A stretch of DNA of 64,000 bases, from the NCBI GenBank assembly GCA_021018995.1, contig CM037587.1, positions 69,831,604-69,895,603 of the forward strand, read 5' to 3'. The notes below the pieces were generated by a model that worked only from the letters and a program-made list of their open reading frames with translations, made no database searches and had not been told where the DNA came from. The position numbers and the translations under genes were made by a program. Of this stretch, positions 24,297 through 35,891 are shown in pieces (within the stretch, counting starts at the first letter, position 1; the number at the start of each line of letters is the position of its first letter). Origin of the DNA: Chloranthus sessilifolius. Its lineage: Eukaryota; Streptophyta; Magnoliopsida; Chloranthales; Chloranthaceae.

Positions 24297-25481
24297 CTTG
24301 GATAACCTTGTAGTTCGTCAGTGCATCTTGTGTGGACACGGCATAGGCACGACCTTGAACAGTAGGTCGAGAAGGCCTCTGTGTAGGGGTTGGTGTCATC
24401 TTTTCTTTAATTACCTACAGACAAACTCTCATCCGGTGTCCCATCTTGCCGCATCTAAAGCATGCACCCATTATCCACCAACCCCCCTCTCGGTTATGTC
24501 ATCTTCCAAATAGTGGATAAGACTCAGTTGATGCAAACGAAGAGGTTCGTGAGGTCTACTGTAGTCTCAACGCTCCTGTGGTACCGGGGTTGGAAGAATG
24601 AAATGACCTCGAAGGTGTAGACATAACTGACCTCTAATAGGAGATCTGAGAAGGTTGCCGAGGTGCTGGTGTAGAAAATCTCGGCCTCTTGCTTGCTTGC
24701 TCGGAGGCATAGGACTGTGGTCGGCTTACTCGACTCCTATTCTGTTGGTCTCTTCTCATATGTATTTCCTCAATATCCTTCTCGGCAATGAGTGTCAAGT
24801 TTATAACCTCCACAGAGGTCTACACTTGAAATAAGGAAATTCTCTCTTGGATACTTGGCTTCAAGCCACACTCAAACTTCTTTGCCTTCATGAGTTCTGT
24901 GGCTAGGTGTTGCAGAGTAAACTTTGATAGCCTTGTGAACTTTGCCTCATACTCATGTACGAACATTTGACCTTGCTCTAAAGATCTAAACTTGAGTTCC
25001 CATAGATTTCTAACTACTTTGGGGAAGTAACTCGTTGAACTCTTCCACAAACCCACCCTAGGTCCATGTGACATTCGGCGTCGTCTGTAGCCTAGTCCTC
25101 TCAACAGACTTAAACCATGTGTCTGCAACTTTTTGTAGCTGAAAAGAAGCCCATCTCACTTTCCCTTCTTCAGTGCGCCGAATCATGCAAAATTTTTTTT
25201 TTATATCATTCAACCATTCTTCTGCCACAAGCGGATCGACTTGGCCTTGAAAGCTTGGAGAATTCAATCTTTTGAACACTTGAAATCCAAAAGGTGGATG
25301 TCTTGACGCATGTTGGGTCATAGTATTGACCATTGTTTCCAATAGTTGCCTAGTCAACCCATTGTCATTTCCTCCACCCAAAGGGAATGAAATTTGAACC
25401 TGTGGCGACTCTCTCACCACCAGATGTTCCCTCACCACTTGGGATGCTTCTGTTTCGTCTTGGCCTACCACGTGGGGCCAT
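24297..25481 (-). pseudogene. Element 2 gag remnant
   Basis: Starts near 25481 (MAPRGRP-like). It contains FQGQVDPLVAEEWLNDIKK, VRWASFQLQKVADTWFKSVE and GQMFVHEYEAKFTRLSKFT. A zinc-knuckle region lies near 24420-24480. Sister to the gag of elements 1, A and B. Broken. Confidence 0.83.
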
Positions 25482-25621
25482 AGTGATCTGTCATGATGAA
25501 ATAAAAGTTTCAATTTAACAGATGGTCCCTACGTTTTTGGCATAATTCTAGTGTTCATAACCTATGTCTCAATAGAGACTAAAACCATAGTTCTGGGTCT
25601 CCCATAAGACCTAAAGCCTAA

Positions 25622-25633
25622 GCTTTGATACCA
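25622..25633 (-). promoter_or_regulatory. Element 2 primer-binding site (tRNA-Met type)
   Basis: The minus strand reads TGGTATCAAAGC just inside the 5' LTR. A 21-bp stretch around the LTR boundary (TACCAACTTTGACAGCTCGA) is present twice in tandem at 25629-25670. Confidence 0.82.
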
Positions 25634-25984
25634 ACTTTGACAGCTCGAATACCAACTTTGACAGCTCGAATTTTCTACCTCAAAACACGTGCCATCAATC
25701 AAAGATCACAATCGAATACAGAATCATCTTTGACATCAATGCAGATATCAAATAGATATCTTATATCGTGGAAGTAAATATTTCCATTTCTATGCAAAAC
25801 ACAGTACAATGGAGCCAAAATAAATGCAGTACAATGGAGCCAAAATAAACCACCTAAATAGTGGCACGTAATTTGTTTATATAAAACTAATTTGATCATT
25901 TGTACAACTATCCATGTACCAACTCAGAAGAAATAAAAAATGTCTAAAGCTATACCGGATCCAATCAATGATCCATGGGAAGAA

Positions 25985-26064
25985 ATCCTCTGATGGAAGA
26001 TCTTCTTCTTCCGGTATGTAATCCGGGTCGTTCTCAAACTCTGGATTCTGCTCAATATCTACAC
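25985..26064 (-). other. Acidic exon-like segment in element 2 LTR
   Basis: After the block GCTCACCTCGACTATACG and TCACAG on the minus strand, an acidic frame reads IEQNPEFENDPDYIPEEED and then DFFPW. It matches in position and composition the segments in the LTRs of elements 1, A and B. Confidence 0.45.
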
Positions 26065-26887
26065 CTGTGACGTATAGTCGAGGTGAGCTAACAGACTAAG
26101 ATCAGTAGAGAAAATCAATATCAATTCACATTTTATTGTAAGAGGCATAGATTCAATGAATAATCTCAAAATCAATCCAAAAGCATTTAAATATCAAATC
26201 TGAATTTCAATCGCAGTTCATGTTTAAAAAGACATTTCGAACTATCACATTTTCATATTCAAAACAAATTGCAAGGATGTCATGTCAGGAACGGAATATA
26301 TCTAGGACGAAACTCATCAGTAGGAAACACACCAATAATGGATCACTTCACTAACGGAACACATCAATGACAACACATCAGTCAATAACAATTCATGAAA
26401 TTTTAACCTAAGCATCCCATCTTTTGGGAACCGAGCAACCAATCTTCTAAGCACAAGGTAAAAATCCTAGGGCCTCTACCCCTCTCTGGAGCCTCTACTC
26501 CTCTTAGAATTCAATCCTACCACTCATCAATTTGGAAATGCATTCAAGTTTCAAGACAATGGAATTGTGGAATTTAACGAATTTTGAATTTCACATACAG
26601 TACTCATTTTCAATCTCATGTTCAAATCTTAACAGTTTCAGAAATTCAAATAATGCTATTACTAGTCCAAACATGCAAAACATTTTATAATATCAAAGCA
26701 TCTATGGATCAAATCAAAATGCAACTGTACAATGAAATTCCCCTACCTTAAACCTTAGCTTTGCAAAGAAGGTATTACGATGTTGCCTATCGGTCAAACT
26801 CGATGCTCTCCTCTCCACATTGGACACAATAATCATATGTAAATGGTCGATAGATCAATCAAAGAATCTCTCATTTTATTCTATTCA

Positions 26888-27372
26888 CAGTGCGCTATGG
26901 TTTCCTTGACAGTGTGCTGTGACGGTTCACAGCGAGCTATGGTTTCCTGACAGTGCGCTGCGGCTAGAACGGTTGTCTTTTTGACAACAAGTTATCTTTT
27001 GTTCACAGCAAGCTGTTGTTTCATGACAATGAGCAGTGTATATCAATAATTCCTTCTGTTGTGGTGCTCACAATGCATTGTGGTTTCCATGACAGCGTGC
27101 TATGATGATTCACAGTGAGATGTGGTATATTGAAAGTGTGTTGTGTATACTTATATTTTATTCTAGTGTGGTGTTCACAACGCGCTACTCGCTCCTAACA
27201 ACGAGCTATGATACAACCCACAGTGAGTTGTGGTACAATGACAGTGTGTTGTGGCTGGAGAGGTCACCCTCTTAGCGGTACCACTGTCATTCCTATGATA
27301 GCGTGCTGTGGGAATTGTCACAACATACTCTCATTCATGACTGTGAGCTGTGGATGTTGTCACAGCGAGCTG
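26888..27372. repeat. Palindrome array in element 2 LTR, about 18 units
   Basis: Units of the form CACAGCGAGCTGTG (ideal dyad CACAGCGCGCTGTG) recur about every 20-45 bp, alternating CACAG and GACAG starts, with a cluster of two or three units per 45-60 bp. They are degenerate, but most keep pairing arms. Confidence 0.8.
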
Positions 27373-28299
27373 TCATCAGAAATTCCAGGATTGGGATTTC
27401 TGGATGCTCTATACTTCCAAATATGGATCACCCAATCCACATTCGACCCACATTGAACCTTAATAATTGCTAATTACTTGAATAACTATGATGCTTACCT
27501 GTTTGATCGGGCACGCGACGTCTCCGATGATTGCACCCAAAATCGATGCTATGCTTCGCGATCTTCTGTCGGTTTTGAAACCCTTGCTTCCCTCGATCGT
27601 AACAGACGGAGATCGACTCCTCATAACGCACTCAACAACTCAAAGGTTCTCTTGAGTGAAATTGGTGGATCTAAGGATGAATCAATGGTGTTTGGGGTTT
27701 CTAACACCAAGAACAAAAGAGGGTTTGGAGCTCTCTTTCGCCTTGATCATAGCCGCATCAATGTCGACGCTCTCTCGCGATAAATCTATGAAGATGAAGG
27801 AGATTTAGTGGGAGATCAAAACCACACTGAAGGAGAAGGCCAAGGGGAGAGCTTCCTCTCTTTCTCTTCCTTTTTCTCTCCTCTCTTCTCTCTTTCTCTC
27901 AACGTTTCAAGCAAATGAAACTTCCAAAAGAAATTTTACTTATATACTTTGGAGTTAGTTCAGTACAAAATGCACATGCTAAAACGGTGTGTTAGTTTTT
28001 CATCTATGGTCTAAGATGCAAAGTCTTAAGTGTGTAGCATATACCTTGCCAACCACATACACCTAAGGCCGAAACATGCCCATGAAATTGGTCCAACGGT
28101 GTCCAGAATTTCAGGACGTTACAACGACGCTCCAGTCGAGGGTTCAAACCTCACGCACCTCTTCGTCTACGTAGTTTGAATCATGCTCAAGATGTAGGAA
28201 ATAATAGAAGACGGAGGAGTGTAGGTGGGCCACCGATGCGCACTTTAGGTGGGGCTGGAGAGGGCATTTGATAAGTATTGTCCCAAGGCGAAGAAGGGG

Positions 28300-28830
28300 A
28301 AAACGTTAACAACAATCATTTTGGGGCCCTCTCAACCCACAGTTTAGGGTCGCACCATTGCAGTCTCGGCACGCGATGCCCAAACGACAAACAAAGTTGT
28401 CCAAGGTACAAATTCATTACTTATTGTCAAATTATCATATTATTCTAAGTTAATGAATATCCTTGGGAATTTGTTTTCAATTTTAACGCTTCATGAATGT
28501 CAAAACACCATCATAAGTTCTCTTAAATAAATTGCATACATGATACTTAAGTACCCGACACATGTACCAGAGTAGTAACATCTGTTAATACAAGGCACGT
28601 GTCTTGATAAGACCAAGATCTACACATCCCTTTGTGACTTCTCAATTCCCGGCCGAATTGAGTGTCACCCGAGAACCTCAGCAGTTTCAGCCCCTACAGG
28701 AAACTCAGTAAGCACAGACACGATCTGTTGATCGATTATTACTCCGATTGAAGACCACGAGACGAGGGCTAATCTAATTCTATTGGACATGCAAGGATTC
28801 GATGCGATGGTTGCATCCAAATCCATATAG
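28300..28830 (+). pseudogene. Element 5 gag end and protease piece
   Basis: The gag-tail block and the LLDMQGFD protease block are separated by an alignable intron-like gap that opens CCAAG/GTACAAATT at 28408. The block TACCCGACACATGTACCAGAG after it aligns with element 1 sequence after its own gap. This ties the remnant to the same chromovirus group. Confidence 0.6.
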
Positions 28831-30150
28831 GACCATGTAAGTTAAAACATCAATACTTAATATGGTAACCAAGTTAGGAATTGACACACCACACCATTTC
28901 CCCATTGTTCGAATGGTGTTCTTATGAATCCATCATACGTGATGCAATCGTAGCCGACCCTCGGTTCAGGCAAGTTCCTGATCAATTCCATATCTAGGAT
29001 GCTATGCTTAAGTGAAAGCCGTGAGAAAACCATGAATGTCTAGATTGTATCTGTATGCAATCATTTGACGTTAAACCATTGACCTTGACGAAGATGCTAC
29101 CATTTGACTGATTTGACTTCAGTCAAGCCTTTGACCTTAAAACATAGCCTCAGAATCACCTATCGAAATCAACGTATGCACCCCGACACACTAGATTCCA
29201 ACTCAACCCCATGCGGGACATATGTATTTATTGCACACGACCTAAATCACGAGTCTGAAACCTAGTTAAAGTTTTTACCAAAACTCGAAGCCTTATTGTC
29301 AAAACCATACCCACACCTTCTCTCTCGTCACCCCGTCTAATCAAGGTAGGTCCAAATTGAACCTCGCATTACAAGATGCAGCTACGACCGAAACCCAAAT
29401 CCAAACTCAAAACTTTACATTGAAACTCTAACCCTTATGTGAAGTGTGTGTGTTGCACATGGCTCAAACCCCGAGATCGGACGAAGTTCGATACCCACCT
29501 CTTCAAGCACTATAATAATAACACATGGGCCTATTTAGTTATTATTAATGAATAATTTAAAACAAGAAGAATGGTGTGCGCGTGATCAAGTGCAATCATG
29601 CGCATTCTAGGCACGAACCTAACCTGAGCCCAATAACCCAAACTAATATATGTTTATAGGTATAAATATTAATAGTATGCAATTTAATAGAGTTTCATGT
29701 AAGTGCTTAACACCTAAGTGACTCACCCCATCTCACTTACCACACTTACCTAGAGACCAATATTGGCTCTACTTCATTAGTGGGATAGCTCCCCACGTTT
29801 CCCCTCTTGTGACACCTATTTGGTGTAATGCCCAACACACCCATTTCAAATAGAAACTTCAGCTATTAAATGGGGGAAATAGATGTTCTCTAAGTTCATC
29901 CTACAACCATTTTCAATCAATGATGAGTCTTCACGAGCCCTGTTGATGGTTCAATTGTGAGTGGTGGTTATCAGAAGTATTGAGCACTTGTCAATATGTT
30001 TTCCGATTAGTTATGGGTAAGTGCTATTCACGGGGAGCGTATTTTAGTGATTGCTAAACATGTGAATGGTTAGTGACCTCAATATCAAATGGAATTTGAT
30101 GAACGGTTCACATCAAACGTTGACTATGTTAGACATACCAAAATGCACGT
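28831..30150. other. Element 5 interior, no gene recognised
   Basis: About 1.3 kb without recognisable coding. It may be decayed pol or unrelated inserted sequence. Confidence 0.4.
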
Positions 30151-30300
30151 AGTGATTTTTCGAGGACAAAAATTCCTTTAAAGACTGACCTAGCGCAGCG
30201 GGTGTTAGGTGCCGCACGGGATTGAGGTTGCAGAAGTGCAACCCCTTGACATTTGATATCAAAGCCAAGTTCGATCCAGAAGCGATGATGTTATTGAACA

Positions 30301-30469
30301 AATTGGTGTAGAGGCACGCGATGTGGTGTCAAGAGGGCATGCGACATCCATGAACAATTAGTGCGGAGGCACGCGATGTGGTGTCATGAGGACACGCGAC
30401 ATCCATGAGCAAATTGGTGTCAGTAGCAATACGCGGTCTGGTGTCAAGAGGACACGCGACATCCTTGAG
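30301..30469. repeat. Three tandem units of about 56 bp with an internal dyad
   Basis: Units begin AATTGGTGT or AATTAGTGC and contain GCGATGTGGTGTC, a 5-base spacer and GACACGCGACATC, which pair with each other. Further loose copies occur near 30700-30790. Confidence 0.78.
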
Positions 30470-31237
30470 CTAGTTAACAAGTGAGGGCCTTGTGACAGCA
30501 GAACCAAGTTGACCTGGCCAGGGTGACGGTGGGGAGCTAGTGGGAAGGTGTGGACCTAAAGAACTAGAAATGTGATGCTAACAAGCTGGGAGGAGTTGGC
30601 GGGATTGGTTCACTGCAATAATGCGTCAATGAGGACGTTGACATTTCTGGAGTGGTGGAGGATGTGACGGGGCCAATACTCGAGCTTGCAGCATGGTGCT
30701 TGGGGCATGACATGTGGTGCCAGGAGGGCACGCGACATTTGGCCAAGTGGGCCTGGTGACGTGGTCACGCTGCGAGGACGCGACACGGTCACATGTGGGT
30801 AGGACGCTGAAGCGACATGGACTCAACACAGCCAAGGTGGGCTAGCGATGCAAGAGGCATTGTGGTATGTCAAACCAAGGGGTTTGAGGTCCTCCTGCAA
30901 TTCGGGTAGAATGACTGTTTTACCCTTCTATGTGGGAGAGGAGCTGGAGAGTTTCCTTCCACCCACACGGGGCCTTGCGTTGCTAGAGGGGGCGTAAGTG
31001 CCTCCTAGGCCTGAAAGGGTGGGCCTAGGACGTCGACGGAGCGATGCCGTGTGACACCCAAGGGAGGTTGATGTATGGCTCCGGACTAAGTGTCGCGATG
31101 CATACGGCTGGGCAACCTCGAGAGAAGAACACTAATGCTGCGTGGGACTCAGTTGAGCATGCGAACGCAAGGCACAAGGCAGTGGGCTTGGTTCGGTATG
31201 TGAGCAAGACATGGTGGCATGGGAAGCTGCATGCCAT

Positions 31238-31250
31238 AAAGGGGGGAGAG
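31238..31250 (+). promoter_or_regulatory. Element 5 polypurine tract
   Basis: AAAGGGGGGAGAG lies immediately before an LTR start TGTAACGTCC. Confidence 0.78.
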
Positions 31251-31640
31251 TGTAACGTCCTAAAATTTTTAAACACAAATACACCCAATCAGGTGTTTGT
31301 GTCTACAAGGTATATGCCTTGATTTTTTGAAACATTTTATTTGGTGTTAAGGGTTAAGTACATAACGGTGTGAATAGTTACACAAGCCATGTGATGGCAC
31401 AGTGGTTAGAAGCTTAGGTTCTAAGCAGGAGGTCCAGGGATCAAAACCTGCTGAGGGGCTGTTAGAACTTATTTTAGATCATTTGATAAAGACTAGTACA
31501 CCGATCCACGGTGTACTAGTGCAACACTGAATCAGCTTCCTTTAAGTATTAAAAGAAAAACTTTCGCAGAAATGAGAAATGGTAGAACTCATTTGAAAAA
31601 GAAAGAGCCGAGAGAAAGAAACTGAGTGAGGAAGAGAACC
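31251..31640 (+). repeat. Element 5 3' LTR start, truncated
   Basis: Begins TGTAACGTCCTAAAATT, close to the element 2 LTR start TGTAACGTCCTGAAATT, and shares AAGGTATATGC. It is lost near 31640, where minus-strand Athila-type gag begins. A SINE-like head sits inside it. Confidence 0.7.
31389..31460 (+). mobile_element. SINE-like tRNA-derived head
   Basis: TGGCACAGTGG (31395-31405) fits a polymerase III A box. GATCAAAACC about 35 bases later fits a B box. The spacing and the phrase 'AGGTCCAGGGATCAAAACC' look like the tRNA-related head of a plant SINE. No clear tail or flanking duplication was resolved. Confidence 0.45.
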
Positions 31641-32447
31641 TCTAATCCTCCTCACTTCCCTTTTTCAGAAATCCTAAACCATTGATCTCCTTTGATATAT
31701 CATTTTCATTCTTTACTTTATCATTACTGGCATCATAAAGACCTCCCCTAGTGAGTGGGGTGTGGCGAATCACATCTGGGTCAGATCTAAATAGGGTATG
31801 TTTCTCTTTTGAATTTTCGGCCAATTTCTCAAAAAAATTCTAGGATTGCTGACCATTTTGAGCCATGAAGGCTCCTCCCCTCATAGCATCAACCATAGAT
31901 TGATTTACCTCAGTCACCCTTGATAGAAGCTCTGTGCGATAGACCAATTTGGCATAGCATGATGAGGACATTTTCTCAATAAGTCCTTCATGCGTCCCCA
32001 GCTCTCGTGAAATAATTCTCTAAGCAATTGTTGAAAATCTTGAATTGCCTGGCAAATTTGATTGGTTTTACCAATCGAGAAATACTCAGCCAAGAATTTA
32101 ACCTGCAGTCCATCGCAAGTGGTAATACTTCTAGTGAGCAATGAGATTAGCCACGCTTTCGCTTTATCCTTAAGAGAGAAGAGAAACAATCGTAAATTAA
32201 TGGCCTCATCATTAAATGCCGATAGTTGTAACATGGTGCACATTTCCATAAAATCCCTTAGGTGTTGATAGGAATCTTCTCGATCAATCCCGTGAAAAGT
32301 AGGTAGAGCTTGAAGCGTATTGAGCTGATTTTGAAGTTTTGACCAGTCGCCACTTCTGGTAGAACAATACAAGAGGGTGCGATCAAGGTGACTAGGGTAT
32401 AATGCTCCTGAATAGGGCGGTCTTCGGCCATTGTAAAAGATTCTCAT
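31640..32447 (-). pseudogene. Athila/Tat-type gag remnant (element 4)
   Basis: Leftward: LPTFHGIDREDSYQHLRDFM, INLRLFLFSLKDKAKAWLIS, VKFLAEYFSIGKTNQICQAI, ELFHESWGRMKDLLRKCPHH and then NWSIAQSFYQG. These are the classical gag blocks of Athila/Tat elements. The end of gag and all of pol are missing, because the sequence changes to the element 5 LTR near 31640. Broken. Confidence 0.85.
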
Positions 32448-32819
32448 TTAGAAGATCGGCTATAAGCTAAGTTCCACATGAGAGTCCTTTCAATTTTTGG
32501 ATCACACTAAAAAAGTTCTAAATTTTGTGATCAAGTATGATGCATACACCAGAAATATATATATATATATATATATTTGTGTTTTTTTTTTATTGAAGTT
32601 AATTTTTATTTTAGAAAGTAGGGAGCAAAAACAAATATGAGCCTTTAGCTTCTATTGTTAGAAGAAGTGTTGAAATCTTCGATCTGCTGCTCCGAATAAA
32701 CCTACAAAAGAAAAAGAAGCAATCAAAGAAAATAAAAATAGAAAAGAAAAGAGGTTTTGAAAGACAAATATTGGCTTTCAGAAAAGTTTCCACTTCCTCG
32801 ACAGTGGCACCAAAAACTT
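32448..32819 (-). other. Element 4 leader with tRNA-Asp primer site
   Basis: The primer site on the minus strand at 32793-32812 reads TGGTGCCACTGTCGAGGAAG. The leader contains an AT microsatellite (32555-32577). The sequence TTTTTGGATCACACTAAAAA at its far end recurs at 35609-35628 in the neighbouring element. Confidence 0.75.
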
Positions 32820-34233
32820 CGACAGCTCTATGAGTATGCTCTGTCTTAACCTATTAAAATCCCACAACGGAAATTGAAGCACTAGGATAGGATCATTCCC
32901 ACAAGGAACGTTGGAATTTCTGAAAACTTTTATTTGAATTTAAATTAATAAAGAATGGTTTGAATTAAACTAAAGTGCAGGAAAGTAAATCCAAATCCTC
33001 CTACTTCTAGATCCTGATCGCCAATCAGCCTCCTTCAATTCTCATATATTTACGAAAATTAAAATACCATTACACTATATCTAGGATTTCAAGAATTTGG
33101 GCATCAGTAAAAAACTTGAATTCTTTCAATATAAATTTATACTAATCTGCAACCTTCCCGAATTTAGGCACCAATCAAAAACCAAAAAATTGTAAATGGA
33201 AAAGAAAATACCATTAGACTAATCTTTCAAATTTTCAATCTTAGGCGTCAATTAAAATCAAGAACAATAAGATGTTTATAAAGTAGTAAAAGAAAGCAGT
33301 AAATTTAAACTAGAAAGCAATAAAATTAATCTTTCATCTCCCAATCACAGGCGTCAATTGCTCTTGAGAAACTACAGATACTCTACTCTAATCTTCCAGC
33401 TCCCGATCTTAGTCGTCACTTGATCTCGAGGAACCTTGGATATCTAAATTAAACTAAACTAAGGTGATCTTTAGGAATCCCAACCTCAGTTGTCAATTGC
33501 GATTGAGAGACCTTCGACAAATTATGTTGGATGCCAAACCCTCTTATTTAAAGCTTCATAAGGGGTCAATTTACATTATTCAACTCCTAATAAAAGTAAA
33601 GTACTAAAACAAAAGATTCCTAATAAAACTAAACTTCTAGTTCTATTCTTCCTTGCTTTAAACAGTAGATGTGCGCAGGACTCTTTCATTTATTTCAGCA
33701 GCAGAGATCTTTAGGATTTCTTTCACCAATCTTCTCAGATCCGTAATTTGCAAGAGTTCTATTTCAAGTGTTCTTTCTATTTTGTCCATGGCGGTGCAAT
33801 CTTCATGTGATCTTCAGCAGCAATGAGCTTTGATATTACAAAATCGTAAGTACGATTTCATCCTTCATTGAGTATGATTCCTAGCTCTCGAACAATCATA
33901 TCTGCACTTCATGCTTTCCTGTCCTGACCATCTTCTGTAAAATTGTAAGTATGATTCCTTCTTTTCTTCTTTAATTTCTCTCTCTCGATGTTACAAGTGG
34001 ATCGTAAGCTCTCGCTTTAGCTTACAGACTAGTTCTCATAAACGATTGGGATCATATCTTCATTTGATCGTCTTTCTTATAGCTTTTTGAGTTCATTTTG
34101 ACAAAGATTAACACTTAGACCCTTTTTTGCTTATTATTCTAAATATTTATACATCAACATATCATTAGTAGCAAACTGGGGTCTAGCATCACTAAGTCAA
34201 GTGTGATAAAATGGTAAATTATGTGACTGATCA
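32820..34233 (-). repeat. Athila-type LTR shared by two internal regions
   Basis: The minus strand starts TGATCAGTCACATAATTTACC at 34233, close to the element 3 LTR, and ends before the primer site at about 32820. On its upstream side lies a 3' region with polypurine tract (34234-34250). On its downstream side lie a primer site and gag. It therefore serves as 3' LTR of one unit and 5' LTR of the next. Confidence 0.82.
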
Positions 34234-35891
34234 ATCTTCCCCTTTTCAATTTTTTTATCTACCTTCTACTCTCCTATTTTCCCTTTGTTCTAAATTCTCA
34301 GAAGTATAAGGGTAAATGACCAAAAATTTAACGATGTATGTATGGTTAAGGGTTTATAAAATTTGGTACAAAGAAATTTTCATTTTCAGGCTTCAAATAT
34401 GGGTTCAAGAGGTAAATTGTTAGGGATTTTGGCTTTTTTAGCTCAGACTCATCAAAAGATGGCCTCTTCTCATGTCCAAGTTCACTAGTAAAGATGCCAT
34501 ATTCTGTTAATACTTCTAATAAACAGTTCTAGCAAAACAGATAACACAATTGTAGTCATGGATTCAAATAGCAAAAATGAGATTTCAGTTAAAACAGTCA
34601 AGAAGTTCAAGGAAAATTGGAAACATATAGGGATTGCAGTCTCTCTCAATGAAAGGATAAGGCTCCAAAAGCTTACTGGATAAATTGTTTCTAAAACTAT
34701 AATCTAAATTCTGCAATTCAAAGTAATATATAGTTTCAAAAATTTAGTTTTGATACAAGTGTGCAAATGGACTAAACAGGAATATTAACTACATCCTATC
34801 ATTGATTTCACACTTCTTTTAGGATGATGGTACTACGTTTGGAATCAAATTTTATGTAAAATTTTTTCACATGTAATGGTTAACTAAAGAAAAAAAAAAA
34901 GCAAACCTAAAACTAAAAGTAAAACTAACAAGATTAACAGAGACAAACTAAAAAAAAATATATTTTTTTTAATTTATGTATGTACGCAGTAGTATACACA
35001 CAAGTGTATACCCCCAAACTTAAGATGAATAATGTCCTCATTGTAAACAAGCAAAACAAGGGATACCAAATGGATACCGTGGGCATGGTGTCAAGTGCAC
35101 CGGGCACAAAATAATCATAAAAGCAAGTCGCGCCCCTAAACTTGGATGTGACAACGTCCGGCAACGTCTAATGTGAAACAACACCAATCATGAAAAATTA
35201 GAGATAAAGCAAAAAGAAATTTCTATTTATATTCAAAAGTAACTATTTACATAGAAATATACAAGATGCACTTTCACATACAAAAAGAAAATTACATACA
35301 TACAAAAAGAAAAATAAACCTAGGAAAAATATAGACGGACAAACACCGGAAGTAACCCTTGAGACGCCAAGATGTGCAGAGTGGTACGGTCTCAGGGTCT
35401 TCAAAATTTATCCCGCGAAAAATATTGCCACCTCCCAACTCTGGGATATCCTCAACATGCCATCTTGGCAGCAGAACTACAAGCCGGGAGGGGAGGGGTG
35501 GATTAAGAAGGTGGAGAGGGCTCTTAAATGGAGCGATCTTCTGCCATCATGACATATTCTCTTTAGAAGTACGATTGGAAGCCAAATTCCGCAAGAGAGT
35601 TTGCTCAATTTTTGGATCACACTAAAAAAGATTTGTATTTTTAGAACGATTGTGATGCATACACTAAAAAGAAATTTTTTTTTCCAATGAATAACAGGTT
35701 GATAGACAACAAATCTGTGCCTCTAGCTTCCCTTGTCAAGAGAGGTTTTGAAATTCTGATCTGCTACTCTAGCTCAAACCTAAAAAGAATAAAATATTAG
35801 AAAAGAAAAGAAAAATAAATAAAAGAAAAATTGAAAGACATATTAATTTTAAAATTTAAAATTCGCTTCCCCGGCAATGGCGCCAAAAACT
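34234..35891 (-). mobile_element. Shortened internal region of Athila-type element (element 6)
   Basis: From the right: a nearly perfect tRNA-Asp primer site (35866-35885; TGGCGCCATTGCCGGGGAAG on the minus strand), a leader, a few gag-start codons near 35550, then directly the 3' region homologous to element 3 at 20640-22480 (AAGTTTGGGGGTATACAC near 34995-35020) and a polypurine tract GAAAAGGGGAAGA before 34233. Protease, RT and integrase are absent, so at least 6 kb is missing relative to element 3. Confidence 0.78.

Larger units (their letters stand above)
10579..28123 (-). mobile_element. Element 2: Ty3/gypsy chromovirus, minus strand, split by elements 1 and 3
   Basis: The 5' LTR (25638-28123), primer site, gag and the start of protease run leftward to 23926. 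There element 3 interrupts. Protease, RT, RNase H and integrase resume at 13199 and run to 10579, where element 1 interrupts. The rest (integrase end, 3' region, 3' LTR) would lie left of element 1, outside the window. It is the oldest member of this nest because it hosts both others. The coding regions are broken many times. Confidence 0.88.
25638..28123 (-). repeat. Element 2 5' LTR (about 2.5 kb)
   Basis: The minus strand starts TGTAACGTCCTGAAATT at 28123 and ends at the primer site. It contains an acidic exon-like segment (25985-26064) and a large dyad array (26888-27372). The ORFs at 27208-27783 are not conserved and are not called. Confidence 0.86.
28124..31250 (+). mobile_element. Element 5: plus-strand chromovirus-related remnant, mostly pol-less
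   Basis: Near 28350-28407 a gag tail (GRTIAVSARDAQTTNKVVQG-like) ends at CCAAG/GTAC. A protease piece with LILLDMQGFDA lies near 28760-28800. No RT or integrase was recognised in 28830-30140. TTTTTCGAGGACAAAAATTC near 30158-30177 is the block that in element A precedes the polypurine tract. Here another 1.07 kb, GC-rich and with a repeat array, lies before a polypurine tract (31238-31250) and an LTR start. The left end is cut at the LTR of element 2. Heavily decayed. Confidence 0.62.

Noticed and set aside
27208-27783. Two open frames of 82 and 101 codons on the plus strand
   Set aside because: Both lie inside the element 2 LTR. The first is a by-product of the CACAGCG dyad array and neither resembles a family or is conserved in related LTRs.
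28124-28160. tRNA gene or SINE suggested by GGTTCAAACC
   Set aside because: Only a B-box-like motif is present. No A box or cloverleaf can be formed, because the upstream part is replaced by the element 2 LTR.
30250-30270. TGATATCAAAGC, resembling a tRNA-Met primer site
   Set aside because: No LTR end precedes it and no gag follows it. It is probably chance similarity.
31025-31322. Open frames on both strands near the element 5 purine tract
   Set aside because: They run across the purine tract into the LTR and match nothing recognisable, so they are chance frames in GC-rich sequence.
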